64,000 bases of DNA. Origin: Streptomyces sp. AM 2-1-1. GTDB taxonomy: Bacteria > Actinomycetota > Actinomycetes > Streptomycetales > Streptomycetaceae. The position numbers and the translations under genes are program-made. This document shows positions 50,759 through 59,933 of this stretch, one piece after another (positions within the stretch are counted from its first letter, which is position 1; each line of letters starts with the position of its first letter). The stretch covers positions 806,001 to 870,000 of the forward strand of contig NZ_CP119147.1 of the NCBI RefSeq assembly GCF_029167645.1, in the 5' to 3' direction. The notes under the pieces were generated by a model, which did no database searches, had not been told where the DNA came from, and saw only the letters and a list, made by a program, of their open reading frames with translations.

Positions 50759-52585
50759 TTGCGCGAGTTCACCGTCCCACCCATGGCTGCCGCACGACGT
50801 CCGGTCGGAGGCCTCGCCGACGCCGTATTCGAACAGGCGCACGATGATCCCCATCGGGTCTCGTTCGGCCGGAAGGACGCGGACGGACAGTGGCAGGACG
50901 TCACCGCCGAGGCCTTCCGCGACGAGGTGCTGGCGCTCGCCCGGGGGCTCGTCGCGCACGGCATCCGCTTCGGCGACCGGGTCGCCCTCATGTCCCGTAC
51001 GCGCTACGAGTGGACGCTCTTCGACTTCGCCCTGTGGGCCCTGGGCGCCCAGTCCGTGCCGGTCTACCCGACGTCCTCGGCCGAGCAGGTCCTGTGGATG
51101 CTGCACGACGCCGAGGTCGCCGCCGTCATGGTGGAGCACGAGGACCACGCCATGACGGTGGGCTCGGTGATCGACCGGCTTCCCCGGCTGAAGCGCCTGT
51201 GGCAGCTGGACGGCGGCGCGGTCTCCGAGCTGATGGAGGCCGGGACCCGGATCGACGACGAGGTGGTGCACCGTCATCGGCGCGCGGTGACGCCCGACTC
51301 GGTGGCGACCGTCGTCTACACCTCGGGGACGACGGGCCGACCGAAGGGGTGTCTGATCACCCACGCCAACCTCATGTTCGAGGCGGACACCATGGCCCAG
51401 CGGTGGGAGCCGGTCTTCCACTCCAGTCCCGGCGAAGAGCCGTCCACCCTCCTGTTCCTGCCGCTCGCCCACGTCTTCGGCCGCATGGTGGAGGTCGCTG
51501 CGCTGCGCAACCGGGTGACGCTCGCCCACCAGCCGGAACTCTCGGCCGGCGCGCTCATGCCGGACCTGGAATCGTTCCGACCGACGTTCGTCCTCGCCGT
51601 CCCGTACATATTCGAGAAGCTCTTCCACGGCGCCCGCCGCAAGGCCGAAGCGGAGGGACGGCTGGGGCCGTTCGACAAGGCCGAGGAGGTCGCCGTCCGG
51701 TACGCGGAAGCGACGGAGCAGCGGACCTTCGGCACGGGCCCCGGCCCTTCGCCGGGTCTGCGCATGCAGCACCAGTTCTTCGACAAGGTCGTCTACAAGC
51801 GGTTCCGTGACGCGATGGGCGGCCGGATACGCCACGCGATGTCCGGCGGCTCCGCCATGGAACGGCGTCTGGGGCTCTTCTTCGCTGGGGCGGGCATCGA
51901 GATCTACGAGGGGTACGGCCTCACCGAGACCACCGCCGCCGCGACGGGCAACCCTCCCGGCCGTGTCCGGTACGGCACCGTGGGGCAGCCCATCCCCGGC
52001 ACCACCGTCCACATCGCGGAGGACGGTGAGGTGTGGGTGCACGGGAGCCAGGTGTTCGCGGGCTATCTGGGCAACCCGGAGGCGACGGCGAGGGCGGTGC
52101 ACGACGGCTGGCTCGCCACCGGTGACATCGGCGCGCTGGACGAGGACGGCTACCTCACCATCACCGGCCGGAAGAAGGAGATCCTGGTGACGTCGGGCGG
52201 CAAGAGCGTCTCCCCCGCCGGGCTGGAGGAGCGGGTCCGGGCCCACCCGCTGGTCGCCCAGTGCATCGTGGTCGGCAACGACCGCCCGTACATCGCGGCA
52301 CTGGTGACCCTGGACCAGGAAGCCGTGGACCACTGGCTCGCGATGCAGGGACGCGACCCGCTGCCGCCGGCCGAACTCGTCCGGGACCCCGACCTCGAGA
52401 TGGAGGTCCGGCGCGCGGTGGTCGCCGCCAACACCGCCGTCTCGCAGGCGGAGTCGATCCGCACCTTCCGCATCCTGGCTCACCGGTTCAGCGAGGAGCG
52501 CGGTCTGCTGACACCGTCGCTGAAGCTGAAGCGGAAGGCGATCGAGACGGCGTACTCGGTCGAGGTGGACGCCCTCTACGGCTGA
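50759..52585 (+). CDS. fadD: Long-chain fatty-acid-CoA ligase (AMP-binding)
   Basis: A 608-residue adenylate-forming enzyme activating fatty acids to acyl-CoA. The P-loop motif VYTSGTTGRPKG (near residue 190) and the A5 motif YEGYGLTETTAA are intact. ATGDIGALDEDGYLTITGRKKE carries the A7/A8 hinge, and TPSLKLKRK holds the catalytic lysine region. The start is TTG at 50759: it yields LREFTVPPM, the conserved N-terminus of actinobacterial homologues, and AAGGAG stands 7 nt upstream; a GTG/ATG start at 50732 would precede that ribosome site. It stands alone, divergent from the BASS transporter. Confidence 0.92.
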   Translation: MREFTVPPMAAARRPVGGLADAVFEQAHDDPHRVSFGRKDADGQWQDVTAEAFRDEVLALARGLVAHGIRFGDRVALMSRTRYEWTLFDFALWALGAQSVPVYPTSSAEQVLWMLHDAEVAAVMVEHEDHAMTVGSVIDRLPRLKRLWQLDGGAVSELMEAGTRIDDEVVHRHRRAVTPDSVATVVYTSGTTGRPKGCLITHANLMFEADTMAQRWEPVFHSSPGEEPSTLLFLPLAHVFGRMVEVAALRNRVTLAHQPELSAGALMPDLESFRPTFVLAVPYIFEKLFHGARRKAEAEGRLGPFDKAEEVAVRYAEATEQRTFGTGPGPSPGLRMQHQFFDKVVYKRFRDAMGGRIRHAMSGGSAMERRLGLFFAGAGIEIYEGYGLTETTAAATGNPPGRVRYGTVGQPIPGTTVHIAEDGEVWVHGSQVFAGYLGNPEATARAVHDGWLATGDIGALDEDGYLTITGRKKEILVTSGGKSVSPAGLEERVRAHPLVAQCIVVGNDRPYIAALVTLDQEAVDHWLAMQGRDPLPPAELVRDPDLEMEVRRAVVAANTAVSQAESIRTFRILAHRFSEERGLLTPSLKLKRKAIETAYSVEVDALYG

Positions 52586-52780
52586 GAGCCGGCGGACCGG
52601 GGCCCGGCATCCGGAGCGAACGGGGGAAGCGGCGGGGACCGGGGGTGCCCGGACCGTGTGCGGGGAAACGCTGCGGGTAAGCGGTGCGGGGAAACAAGGG
52701 GTGATCCGGGAATGGATCGGCCGTCCCGCTCGTTCTTCACCGGAGTACCCCATCACCACCGACGTAAGGATCGACCGCTC

Positions 52781-53608
52781 GTGAGCAAGGTCCCCACCCT
52801 CAGCCTCAACAACGGCGTCGACATGCCGCAGCTCGGTTTCGGTGTCTGGCAGGTGCCGGACGACGAGGCGGAGCGGGCGGTCGCGACGGCGATCGAAGCC
52901 GGCTATCGCAGCATCGACACCGCCGCGATCTACGGAAACGAGTCGGGCACGGGCAAGGCCATCGCCACCGCCGGTGTCGCCCGCGAGGAGCTCTTCGTCA
53001 CCACGAAGCTGTGGAACGACGACCAGGGCCACGACGCGACGCTGCGCGCCTTCGACGCCTCCCTGGAGAAGCTGGGCCTCGACTACGTCGACCTGTACCT
53101 GATCCACTGGCCGACCCCCCAGAAGGACCGCTACGTCGACACGTACCGGGCTTTCGAGAAGATTTACGCCGAGGGCCGTGCCAAGGCGATCGGAGTCTCG
53201 AACTTCCTGCCGGAGCACCTGGAGCGGCTGATCGGCGAGACCTCGGTGGTCCCCGTGATCAACCAGATCGAGCTGCACCCCCAGCTCCAGCAGGCGGAGT
53301 CGCGCGCCCTGCACGCCCAGCACGGCATCGCCACGGAGGCGTGGTCCCCGCTCGGTTCGGGCCGGGGTCTCCTGGAGGTCCCGACCGTCGTCGCGGTCGC
53401 CCAGAAGCACGGCCGCACGCCGGCCCAGGTGGTGTTGCGCTGGCACCTCCAGCTCGGCAACGTCGTCATCCCGAAGTCCGTGACGCCGTCGCGGATCGCC
53501 GAGAACATCGACGTCTTCGACTTCGAGCTGGACGCGGACGACCTGGCGGCCTTCGCCGCGCTCGACGAGGGCAAGCGTCTCGGCCCGAACCCGGCCGACC
53601 TGAACTGA
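52781..53608 (+). CDS. Aldo/keto reductase
   Basis: A 275-residue NADPH-dependent reductase of the AKR5-like group (2,5-diketo-gluconate reductase type). The catalytic tetrad is complete: Asp46, Tyr51, Lys76 and His109 (SIDTAAIYGNE; TTKLWND; LIHWP). The cofactor signature IPKSVTPSRIAENIDVFDFEL is near residue 225. GTG 52781 was chosen because GTAAGGA lies 10 nt before it and SKVPTLSLNNGVDMPQLGFG is the usual N-terminus; longer starts add unrelated sequence. Physiological substrate unknown. Upstream, GTGCGGGGAAAC is repeated at 52658 and 52684. Confidence 0.92.
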   Translation: MSKVPTLSLNNGVDMPQLGFGVWQVPDDEAERAVATAIEAGYRSIDTAAIYGNESGTGKAIATAGVAREELFVTTKLWNDDQGHDATLRAFDASLEKLGLDYVDLYLIHWPTPQKDRYVDTYRAFEKIYAEGRAKAIGVSNFLPEHLERLIGETSVVPVINQIELHPQLQQAESRALHAQHGIATEAWSPLGSGRGLLEVPTVVAVAQKHGRTPAQVVLRWHLQLGNVVIPKSVTPSRIAENIDVFDFELDADDLAAFAALDEGKRLGPNPADLN

Positions 53609-53648
53609 CCCTTCCGTACACCGGGCCCGCGGCCCGTGTGTCCGGCCC

Positions 53649-53682
53649 ACGGCGCCCCACCGCATTCTCGGTGGGGCGCCGT
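53649..53682 (+). terminator. Terminator after the aldo/keto reductase gene
   Basis: A perfect 14-bp stem (ACGGCGCCCCACCG and complement) with a 6-nt loop, in the convergent gap before phhB; likely works in both directions. Confidence 0.8.
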
Positions 53683-53772
53683 CGGTGCGTCCGGACACCG
53701 CCCGACGTGCCCCACGGGCTCCGAAGAGGCCCGCCACGCGCACCGGACGCCTGCGGAACGGCGTGTCCGGCG

Positions 53773-54078
53773 CTACTCGGCCCCGTGGGCCGGGGCAGCT
53801 GCGGTCACCCGGGCGGCCAGCGCGAGGTCCTTGGCCGTGACGGCGCCGTCCGCGTCATGGGTGTGCACGGCGAGGGAGACGGTGCGGTACCCGAGCGTCA
53901 GATCCGAGTGATGGTTCAGCTCGTCCTGGATCCGGGCGATGTGCAGGGTGAACGCGGCGGCGGCGAAATGGGACGGAAGCCGGTAGCCGCGTGTCAGCCG
54001 GCCCTCCGCGTACGCCCAGCCGGGCAGCTCGCCCAGCCCTTCCTCGATCTCGGCCGGTGTCAGCGGTGCGGTCGGCAT
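53773..54078 (-). CDS. phhB: 4a-hydroxytetrahydrobiopterin dehydratase
   Basis: A 101-residue pterin-4a-carbinolamine dehydratase. The family active-site pattern is complete: DELNHHSDLTLGYRTVSLAVHTHD, with the two adjacent histidines, then Tyr, then His, and Asp in AVTAKD. It dehydrates the 4a-hydroxy pterin made by aromatic amino-acid hydroxylases so the cofactor can be recycled. No hydroxylase is nearby. ATG 54078 has AAGGAGA 7 nt upstream; the upstream ATG at 54117 has no ribosome site. Confidence 0.93.
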   Translation of the reverse strand: MPTAPLTPAEIEEGLGELPGWAYAEGRLTRGYRLPSHFAAAAFTLHIARIQDELNHHSDLTLGYRTVSLAVHTHDADGAVTAKDLALAARVTAAAPAHGAE

Positions 54079-54109
54079 GGGTGGCTCTCCTTCTCGGGCG
54101 GTGCGTCGG

Positions 54110-54225
54110 CGGTGCACGGACGGACCGGCTGTTCGCGGGCGGTCGGTTCACGGGGCGCCGGCAGTTCGCGGGCCGGGCAGGCGGTTCGCGTTTCCGGCTG
54201 TTCGCGGGCCGGAACGCGGGCCCCG
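54110..54225. repeat. Imperfect GTTCGCGGGC repeats
   Basis: TGTTCGCGGGC or AGTTCGCGGGC occurs at about 54130, 54165 and 54205, with related GGTTCGCG in between. The repeats are irregular and lie in the gap between phhB and the DUF1275 gene. No coding potential is evident. Confidence 0.4.
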
Positions 54226-54297
54226 CAGCGGGGTGTCCCGGGGGCTGTGGTCATCATCCACCGGACGGATCTCCCGCCCGCCGCGTGCGGCAGGTCC

Positions 54298-55047
54298 TCA
54301 CCCTCCGGCGTGTCCGGTGGCCCAGGCCCGCCCGCCCCGGGCCATCGGGACCGCCGTGAGCGTCACCGCCACCAGCAGGACGACGGCGAGCAGCAGCGGC
54401 AGCCTCGGGTGTCCGTTCAGTACGGCCAGAGCGCCGCCGAGTGCGCCCAGGAGCATCGCGGCGACGGAGAGCGCCCGGCGCCCCGCCCGGCTGCCGGCTC
54501 CTCCTGCCGCCCGGCTGTCGGCGGCGATACCGGTGATCGTCAGTGTCAGCACGGTCGTCTTGAGATCCGGCACGGAGATCGCCCTGGCGGCCGCGTTCTG
54601 GACGCCGAGGCCCAGGCCGAGCAGCACGACGAGCGTGAACCGCACGCCGCCCGTGTACGGGGAGCCGGAGACCAGAATGACGACGAGGGCGGCCGCCACG
54701 CACACGGTCTCGGTGAGCAGCGCGTACAGCAGCAGCCGCCCCCGGTGCTCCGCCGCACGGGTGCGATGGACGATCGCTCCTCCGGTGAAGGCGCCCACCA
54801 CGAAGGCTGCCAGGGCCACTAGGGAGGCGGCGAGTGAGAATCCGGGCGCTCCGGCGAGGGCGAAGCCGGTGAACACGACGTTGCCGGTCATGTTGGCGAC
54901 GAAGACCCGGCCCAGCTCGAGGTAGCTGACGGCGTCCACCAGACCGGTCACGACCGTCAGGACGAGCATCAGGGGCGGCAGCGGACCGTCCCGGCCGGCC
55001 GGATCGGGAACCAGGGTGGCCCGGGCCTCACGCAGAAGGGTCGCCAT
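54298..55047 (-). CDS. DUF1275 (YoaK-like) membrane protein
   Basis: A 249-residue protein with about six or seven helices. The family opening is LMLVLTVVTGLVDAVSYLELGRVFVANMTGNVVFTGFALAG, containing the conserved D-A-x-S-Y and MTGN motifs, and GVQNAAARAISVPDLKTTVLT is the second conserved region. Function in bacteria is unknown. CGGAG lies 7 nt before ATG 55047. It follows the MarR gene on the same strand after a strong hairpin, so it is probably transcribed separately. Confidence 0.88.
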   Translation of the reverse strand: MATLLREARATLVPDPAGRDGPLPPLMLVLTVVTGLVDAVSYLELGRVFVANMTGNVVFTGFALAGAPGFSLAASLVALAAFVVGAFTGGAIVHRTRAAEHRGRLLLYALLTETVCVAAALVVILVSGSPYTGGVRFTLVVLLGLGLGVQNAAARAISVPDLKTTVLTLTITGIAADSRAAGGAGSRAGRRALSVAAMLLGALGGALAVLNGHPRLPLLLAVVLLVAVTLTAVPMARGGRAWATGHAGG

Positions 55048-55121
55048 CGGAGCGCTCCGATCAGTGGGAACCGTGGGATTGTCCCGTTTCGGCGGCCCTC
55101 CCCGCCATCACCGACACGCTT

Positions 55122-55155
55122 CCCCGCGCCCCCGCACCCGGGCGGGGGCGCGGGG
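55122..55155 (-). terminator. Terminator after the MarR gene
   Basis: A perfect 14-bp stem (CCCCGCGCCCCCGC and complement) with a 6-nt loop between the MarR and DUF1275 genes. Confidence 0.8.
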
Positions 55156-55222
55156 GCGTCGGCCTCGGTCAGGTCCGGAAGGGTGGCGAAGGCGCCGAGG
55201 GTCCGCGCGCTGTGCGCCGGAT

Positions 55223-55705
55223 TCACATGGTGCGGTCGGGGCGCTCGACCAGGGCGGCGAGGAGTCGGGCCAACTGCTCGCGTTCCGGTGCGGTCAGCGG
55301 CGAGAGCACCTCGTCCTCCACCTCGGCCAGCACCGCGTCCAGCTCCCTGAGGTGCTCCGTCCCCTGCGGCGTGGCGGAGACGACGTTCTGCCGGCGATCG
55401 GCGGGGTTGGGCGTGCGTGCCACCAGACCGCGCTCGGCGAGCTCGTTGATCACCGCGACCATGTCACTGCGGTGGATCCCGGTGCGACGGCTCAACTCCG
55501 CCTGGCTCGCCGGTCCGAACTCCTCCAGCGTGGCGAGCGCCGCGTAGTGCCACTTGCGGGCACCGGCGCGCGCCAGCCTTTCGTTCACCAGGCGGTCCGA
55601 CCGGATCGCCGCGAGGGAGAGGAGCCGGGTCCCCAGATTCCGCAGCCTTTCGGCAGCGGCCGGGCGTCCGGGCGGATTCTCGGTGTCGGGCGTGCTGTGG
55701 CTCAT
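55223..55705 (-). CDS. MarR-family transcriptional regulator
   Basis: A 160-residue MarR protein. The HTH is SQAELSRRTGIHRSDMVAVINEL at about residues 67-90, followed by the wing RTPNPADRRQNVVSATPQG with the family D-R-R. ATG 55705 is exactly 6 nt after TAGGAT (55717-55712), so the mRNA is probably leaderless. It is divergent from an epoxide-hydrolase-like gene. Two similar inverted repeats in the gap (55724 and 55765) are its likely binding sites, giving autorepression and control of the neighbour. Confidence 0.9.
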   Translation of the reverse strand: MSHSTPDTENPPGRPAAAERLRNLGTRLLSLAAIRSDRLVNERLARAGARKWHYAALATLEEFGPASQAELSRRTGIHRSDMVAVINELAERGLVARTPNPADRRQNVVSATPQGTEHLRELDAVLAEVEDEVLSPLTAPEREQLARLLAALVERPDRTM

Positions 55706-55723
55706 GCCGCGATCCTACGTTGC

Positions 55724-55783
55724 GTTCGTCCCACTAACGAACTACCTTGTCCCACGAGAGGAACGTTCGTCCCACAAACGATC
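55724..55783. promoter_or_regulatory. Two MarR-type operators
   Basis: GTTCGT-7 nt-ACGAAC at 55724-55742 and GTTCGT-7 nt-ACGATC at 55765-55783. Both have CCCAC in the spacer and start 41 bp apart (about four helical turns). The first lies where the -35 region of the leaderless MarR promoter should be. Confidence 0.7.
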
Positions 55784-55833
55784 GGGTGCCCCTACGCCCC
55801 CGTCAGCGGGTCCGTACGTCAGCGCGTCCGTTC

Positions 55834-55937
55834 GTCCGGCATTCCCACGTCCGGTGTTCCCACGTCCCGCGTGCCTACGTCCGGTGTTCCTACGTCCGGC
55901 GCGTCCTGTCCGGCGTGCCTACGTCCGGCGTGTCTGC
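55834..55937 (+). repeat. 15-bp tandem repeats (seven copies)
   Basis: Seven units close to GTCCGGYGTNCCYAC start at 55834, 55849, 55864, 55879, 55894, 55908 and 55923; the fifth is one base short. The array lies between the MarR operators and the epoxide hydrolase start. The one-base-short unit breaks any reading frame, so it is not a repeat peptide. Confidence 0.85.
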
Positions 55938-55981
55938 GTTCGCGCCTCGGCGCGCCCGAACCGAAGCCCTTGGAGTGAGAC

Positions 55982-57094
55982 ATGATCAAGCCGTTCCGCA
56001 TCGCCGTCCCGCAGGCCGACCTCGACGACCTCACCGCTCGCCTCTCCCGCACCCGTTGGCCCGACGAGGTGGCCGGCGCCGGGTGGGACTACGGCTTTCC
56101 GCTGGCGCGGCTGAAGGAGTTGGCCGAGTACTGGCGCACCGGTTACGACTGGCGCGTCCACGAGGACGAGCTGAACGAGCTCGCGCACTTCACCACCGAG
56201 ATCGACGGTCAGAACATCCACTTCGTCCATGTCCGCTCCCCGGAACCGGACGCGCTCGCGCTCATCCTCACCCACGGCTGGCCCGGCTCGTTCCTGGAGT
56301 TCCTCGACGTGATCGAACCACTCTCCCGCGACTTCCACCTGGTGATCCCGTCCATCCCGGGTTACGGCTTCTCCGGGCCGACCCGTGAGCGCGGCTGGGA
56401 CGTGGTCCGGGTCGGGCGGGCCTGGGCGGAGCTGATGCGCCGCCTCGGGTACGAGCGGTACGGCGCGCAGGGCGGCGACTTCGGCTCCGGCATCTCCACC
56501 GCGCTCGGCGCGGTGGCGCCCCGGCAGGTCGTCGGGGTGCACGTCAACTACCTGCCGACCCGGCCGCTCCCGGACGCCGACATGGAACGGCTGGATCTCT
56601 CCGAGACGGACCGGGCGCGCGTCGACACCATCAGGCGGCTGATGGCCAACCGCCCGCCGTACCAGGCCCTGCAGGCCACCACCCCGCAGACGATCGGCTA
56701 CGCGCTGACCGATTCGCCGGTCGGTCAACTGGCTTGGATCGCGGAGCGTTTCGCCCAGTGGACGGACCCCGGCGCACCGGTCAGCGACGAGAAGATCCTC
56801 ACCGACGTCTCGCTGTACTGGCTGACCGCCACAGCGGCCTCCTCGGCGCGACTGCACCGCGACTCCCCGCGGCGCGTCGAGCCGTGCTCCGTACCGGTCG
56901 GTGTGGCGGTGTTCGCGCACGACATCACCCAGTCGGTGCGACCGCTGGCCGAGCGGCTGTACGACATCAGGCACTGGTCGGAGTTCGACCGCGGTGGCCA
57001 CTTCGCCGCCATGGAGGTACCGGAGCTGCTCGCCGGGGACGTCCGGGACTTCTTCCTCACCCTCTCGCCCACGACCGGCCGTTCCCCACGCTGA
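55982..57094 (+). CDS. Epoxide hydrolase-like alpha/beta hydrolase
   Basis: A 370-residue enzyme with the N-terminal extension typical of microsomal-type (EHN) epoxide hydrolases (FRIAVPQADLDDLTARLSRTRWPDE). The oxyanion motif HGWPGS is at residues 98-103, the nucleophile Asp166 is in AQGGDFGSG, and the catalytic His is in FDRGGHFAAME near the end. It would open epoxides to diols; natural substrate unknown. GGAG precedes ATG 55982. Divergent from a MarR gene across a gap with two operators and a minisatellite; a xenobiotic or oxidised lipid could be the inducer. Confidence 0.9.
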   Translation: MIKPFRIAVPQADLDDLTARLSRTRWPDEVAGAGWDYGFPLARLKELAEYWRTGYDWRVHEDELNELAHFTTEIDGQNIHFVHVRSPEPDALALILTHGWPGSFLEFLDVIEPLSRDFHLVIPSIPGYGFSGPTRERGWDVVRVGRAWAELMRRLGYERYGAQGGDFGSGISTALGAVAPRQVVGVHVNYLPTRPLPDADMERLDLSETDRARVDTIRRLMANRPPYQALQATTPQTIGYALTDSPVGQLAWIAERFAQWTDPGAPVSDEKILTDVSLYWLTATAASSARLHRDSPRRVEPCSVPVGVAVFAHDITQSVRPLAERLYDIRHWSEFDRGGHFAAMEVPELLAGDVRDFFLTLSPTTGRSPR

Positions 57095-57368
57095 GGAACA
57101 CCCGGGCGGCCGTGCTCTCCTCCTGGGCGGACGGGCCGACCGGGGAGCCGCTCACAGGCAGTGACCAGTCCAGCTCTCCCGAAGGGCTCGGGGCCCGGCG
57201 GGCAGCACCGGGTGCGGCCGGTCCCCGACGCCTGCCTCGTTCCGTGCGACAAGCCGTCGCCGGCACGTCACGCCCGAACCGAAGCCCACCGAGCATCCGA
57301 GCCGACAGTCCCATCGTCCGGGACTTCTGTGCGTACCTCTGGGCCCGGCCCGAGGCGGACGGCGCCCA

Positions 57369-57656
57369 TCACCCTCCACGGCCCTCCGATTCGGAGCGGG
57401 GCCGACGAAGCATGATCATGAGGAACGCCGCCGCCACCAGCACGACGCCCGTCACCGCACTCAGCGCGCCGGCTGTCCCCACGGTGTTCCACAGCCCGCT
57501 CTCCACACGTCGGCACGCCGGCTCGCACTCCCACGAGATCGCCCCGTCACTGCGCGAACCGGCGAGGCCGGCCAAACCGAGTACGAAGAGCAGGAGCCCG
57601 CACCAGACCATCCGGCGTGCGGCGAGCAGGTAACCGGGCGAGTGAGCGTCGACCAT
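57369..57656 (-). CDS. Small two-helix membrane protein, unknown
   Basis: A predicted 95-residue protein with two membrane segments (MVWCGLLLFVLGLAGLAGS and ALSAVTGVVLVAAAFLMIML) and a short loop between them with two cysteines (WECEPACRR). The tail is charged. The ATG at 57656 was chosen because the longer frame to 57773 begins with sequence unlike protein. The ribosome site is weak. Hydrophobicity pattern and third-position G+C favour a real gene. No family recognised. Confidence 0.5.
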   Translation of the reverse strand: MVDAHSPGYLLAARRMVWCGLLLFVLGLAGLAGSRSDGAISWECEPACRRVESGLWNTVGTAGALSAVTGVVLVAAAFLMIMLRRPRSESEGRGG

Positions 57657-58249
57657 GCGACCACAGTCCCAGCCACCCGGTCGGGTGGCAACAGTGCCGG
57701 ACACGACCGGGCCACCGGCCGGGAGTCCGGGGCGAAGCCCGCCTCCGTTCACGCGGAGAGACGGGCGGGGCACGCACTCGGTGACGGTGGGACGGTCCGT
57801 GCCCCGCGGTCTCCGGGCACGAGGAGCCGTTCGTCACCACCGGCCCCTGGGTCCGGGACGCCCCCTGTCCAGGACAACGCCCGCCGGCGGCGTCATCGCG
57901 CTCCCGAGCCCGTACGTGCCGGGCGCCCGGCCGAGTATCTCGCCTTCTTCCCCTTCGAGTTCACCGACGAGCAGGTGGCCCGGACCGCCACCCCCGACAC
58001 CGGCGGCTCCCCGTTCTTCGACCGCCACGACCCCGAGATGGTCCCTGGCCGGCAGGGTGTGGTCCGGAGATCGGTCCGTCGGAACCGCTGGTCCGAGAGG
58101 TCTCGGGGTTCAACGGCGTGTCCAGGCCGGGGAGGCTGTCCCGAGGGGCGCCCCGTAGGACCCTCGTGCCGGCCACGGCGGCCTTGACGTCGACGGCGTC
58201 GAGCCCGGTCAGGAAGGCTCCGATTCACCTTCCGGAGAGGGAAACCCCC
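57657..58249. other. Gene-poor stretch with a possible gene fragment
   Basis: Within about 57928-58062 on the plus strand one frame reads EYLAFFPFEFTDEQVART and then GGSPFFDRHDPEMVPG, which looks like real protein. No start or full domain can be built around it, so it may be a fragment of a lost gene. The rest shows nothing I can support. Confidence 0.25.
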
Positions 58250-59728
58250 CTACGCTCCGGCGAGTTCCCGCACTGTTGCCATGTCGCTGAAGGGAAGCAG
58301 TTCTTCCCCGACGATCTGGTGGGGTTCGCTGCCCTTGCCGGCGATCAGGACGATGTCGTCCGGGCCCGCGGCGGACAGGGCGAAGGCGATCGCGCGACGG
58401 CGGTCGACGAACCGTTCGAACGGGGTGCCGGTTGCCGTGAGACCTGGGGCGATCTGGTCCAGGATCGCCTCAGCGTCTTCGTTGCGGGGGTTGTCGGAGG
58501 TGAGGACGCACAGGTCGGAGTGGGTCCCTGCGATCTCGCCCATCTCGGCCCGCTTGGTGGTGTCACGGTCCCCGCCACAGCCGAAGACGGTGATGACGCG
58601 GCCCGGAGCGAAACCTCGGATGGTCGTCAGGACCTTGTCCAGGGAGTCCGGCGAGTGGGCGTAGTCCACGATCACCGATGTGCCGCCCGGGGTCCGGAAG
58701 CGTTCGAACCGGCCCGGGATCGGGGGCAGCCGGTCGAGCGCGGCCACCAGGCCGCCCAGCTCGTGCCCCAGGGCGTGGCAGGCCGCCACCGTGGCCAGTG
58801 CGTTCGCCACCGAGTACCGCCCCGGTACGGGAATCGCCGCCGGATACTTGCGGCCGTCGTGGTGCAGGGTGAACCGTGTGCCGGAAGCGTCCACGGTGAG
58901 GTCGGTGGCACGGTAGTCCGCCGCTTCGGCGTCGAGGCCGTAGGTGGTGACCGCGCCGGGCATCATCGCCTGGATCATGGCGCCCACCGGGTCGTCGGCG
59001 TTGACCACCGCGCGGCGGCACAGGCCCTGGAACAGGCGGAGTTTGGCGTCCCGGTAGTTCTCCATCGTTCCGTGATCGTCGAGGTGATCCTGCGTCAGGT
59101 TGGTGAAGACCCCGACGTCGATGAACGTGCAGTCCACCCGGTGCGTCAGCAGGGCCATCGATGTCGCCTCCAGCACCACGCTGTCGGCCCCGCGGTCGCG
59201 CATGCGGCCCAGCAGGTACTGCAGGTCCGGTGCCTCGGGCGTGGTCAGTACCGACCGCGGCATGGAGATCGGCTCGTCGCCGGTCCGGCTGCCGGCCGTC
59301 CCGATGACCCCCACGGTCGCGCCCTCCGAGAGCCGGAGCACCGACTCGACCATGTACGAGACCGACGTCTTCCCGTTGGTGCCGGTGATCGCCACCAAGT
59401 CCATCTCCCGACCCGGCTCACCGAAGTAGCGGGAGGCGACAACTGCGGCTGCCTTCCGGGTGTCGGGCACCCGTACGGTGCACACACCCGCCGCCGGCAC
59501 CGGAAGAGCGGGGGCATCGGCATCGACGAGTACCGCCGCCGCGCCGCGCGCGTGGGCCAGTCCGACGGAGCCGGGACCGCCTTCACGGTGTCCGGGCACC
59601 GCGATGAACAGCGACCCGGCCGTCACCCGGTCGGCATCGAAGGTCGTTCCCGCAGTGATCCACGTGGTCTCCGGGTCGCCCTGGAGAATGTGGTGGTCCT
59701 GCCCGGCCAGCAGCTCGCTCAGCTTCAC
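58250..59728 (-). CDS. murE: MurE-type Mur ligase, orphan copy
   Basis: A 492-residue Mur ligase. The N-terminal UDP-binding domain contains TAGTTFDADRVTAGSLFIA. The ATP loop GTNGKT is at 116-121. The carbamoylated-lysine region is NYRDAKLRLFQG. The C-terminal domain has the DNPR motif at 412-415, which in MurE selects diaminopimelate. It should add mDAP (or a related amino acid) to UDP-MurNAc-dipeptide. The housekeeping murE lies in the dcw cluster with murF and mraY; none is here, so this is an extra copy, perhaps for modified wall precursor or a natural product. GTG 59728 has GAAGGA 6 nt upstream. A 50-codon ORF precedes it by 205 nt on the same strand. Confidence 0.92.
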   Translation of the reverse strand: MKLSELLAGQDHHILQGDPETTWITAGTTFDADRVTAGSLFIAVPGHREGGPGSVGLAHARGAAAVLVDADAPALPVPAAGVCTVRVPDTRKAAAVVASRYFGEPGREMDLVAITGTNGKTSVSYMVESVLRLSEGATVGVIGTAGSRTGDEPISMPRSVLTTPEAPDLQYLLGRMRDRGADSVVLEATSMALLTHRVDCTFIDVGVFTNLTQDHLDDHGTMENYRDAKLRLFQGLCRRAVVNADDPVGAMIQAMMPGAVTTYGLDAEAADYRATDLTVDASGTRFTLHHDGRKYPAAIPVPGRYSVANALATVAACHALGHELGGLVAALDRLPPIPGRFERFRTPGGTSVIVDYAHSPDSLDKVLTTIRGFAPGRVITVFGCGGDRDTTKRAEMGEIAGTHSDLCVLTSDNPRNEDAEAILDQIAPGLTATGTPFERFVDRRRAIAFALSAAGPDDIVLIAGKGSEPHQIVGEELLPFSDMATVRELAGA

Positions 59729-59933
59729 AATGATTCCTTCGAAGGTGGCTCGGCCCCGGTGGTGCGGGCGTCGCCGGGCTGCAGCACCGACGGAGTGCCG
59801 GAAGCTGCGGTTGACGTGGAGCAGAGGGGCGGAGCGTGCCCGAGGAGAGCCGAACGCCGCGACTCAGCCCCGAGGACGGCGTCCTACGGAGTCCGTGGAT
59901 GGCAACGAGTCAGGGCAGGGTTCGTGAGATTCG

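Noticed and set aside
55834..55937. CRISPR array
   Set aside because: The units abut directly without spacers, are only 15 bp long, and no cas gene is present. The 46764 repeats fail for the same reasons.
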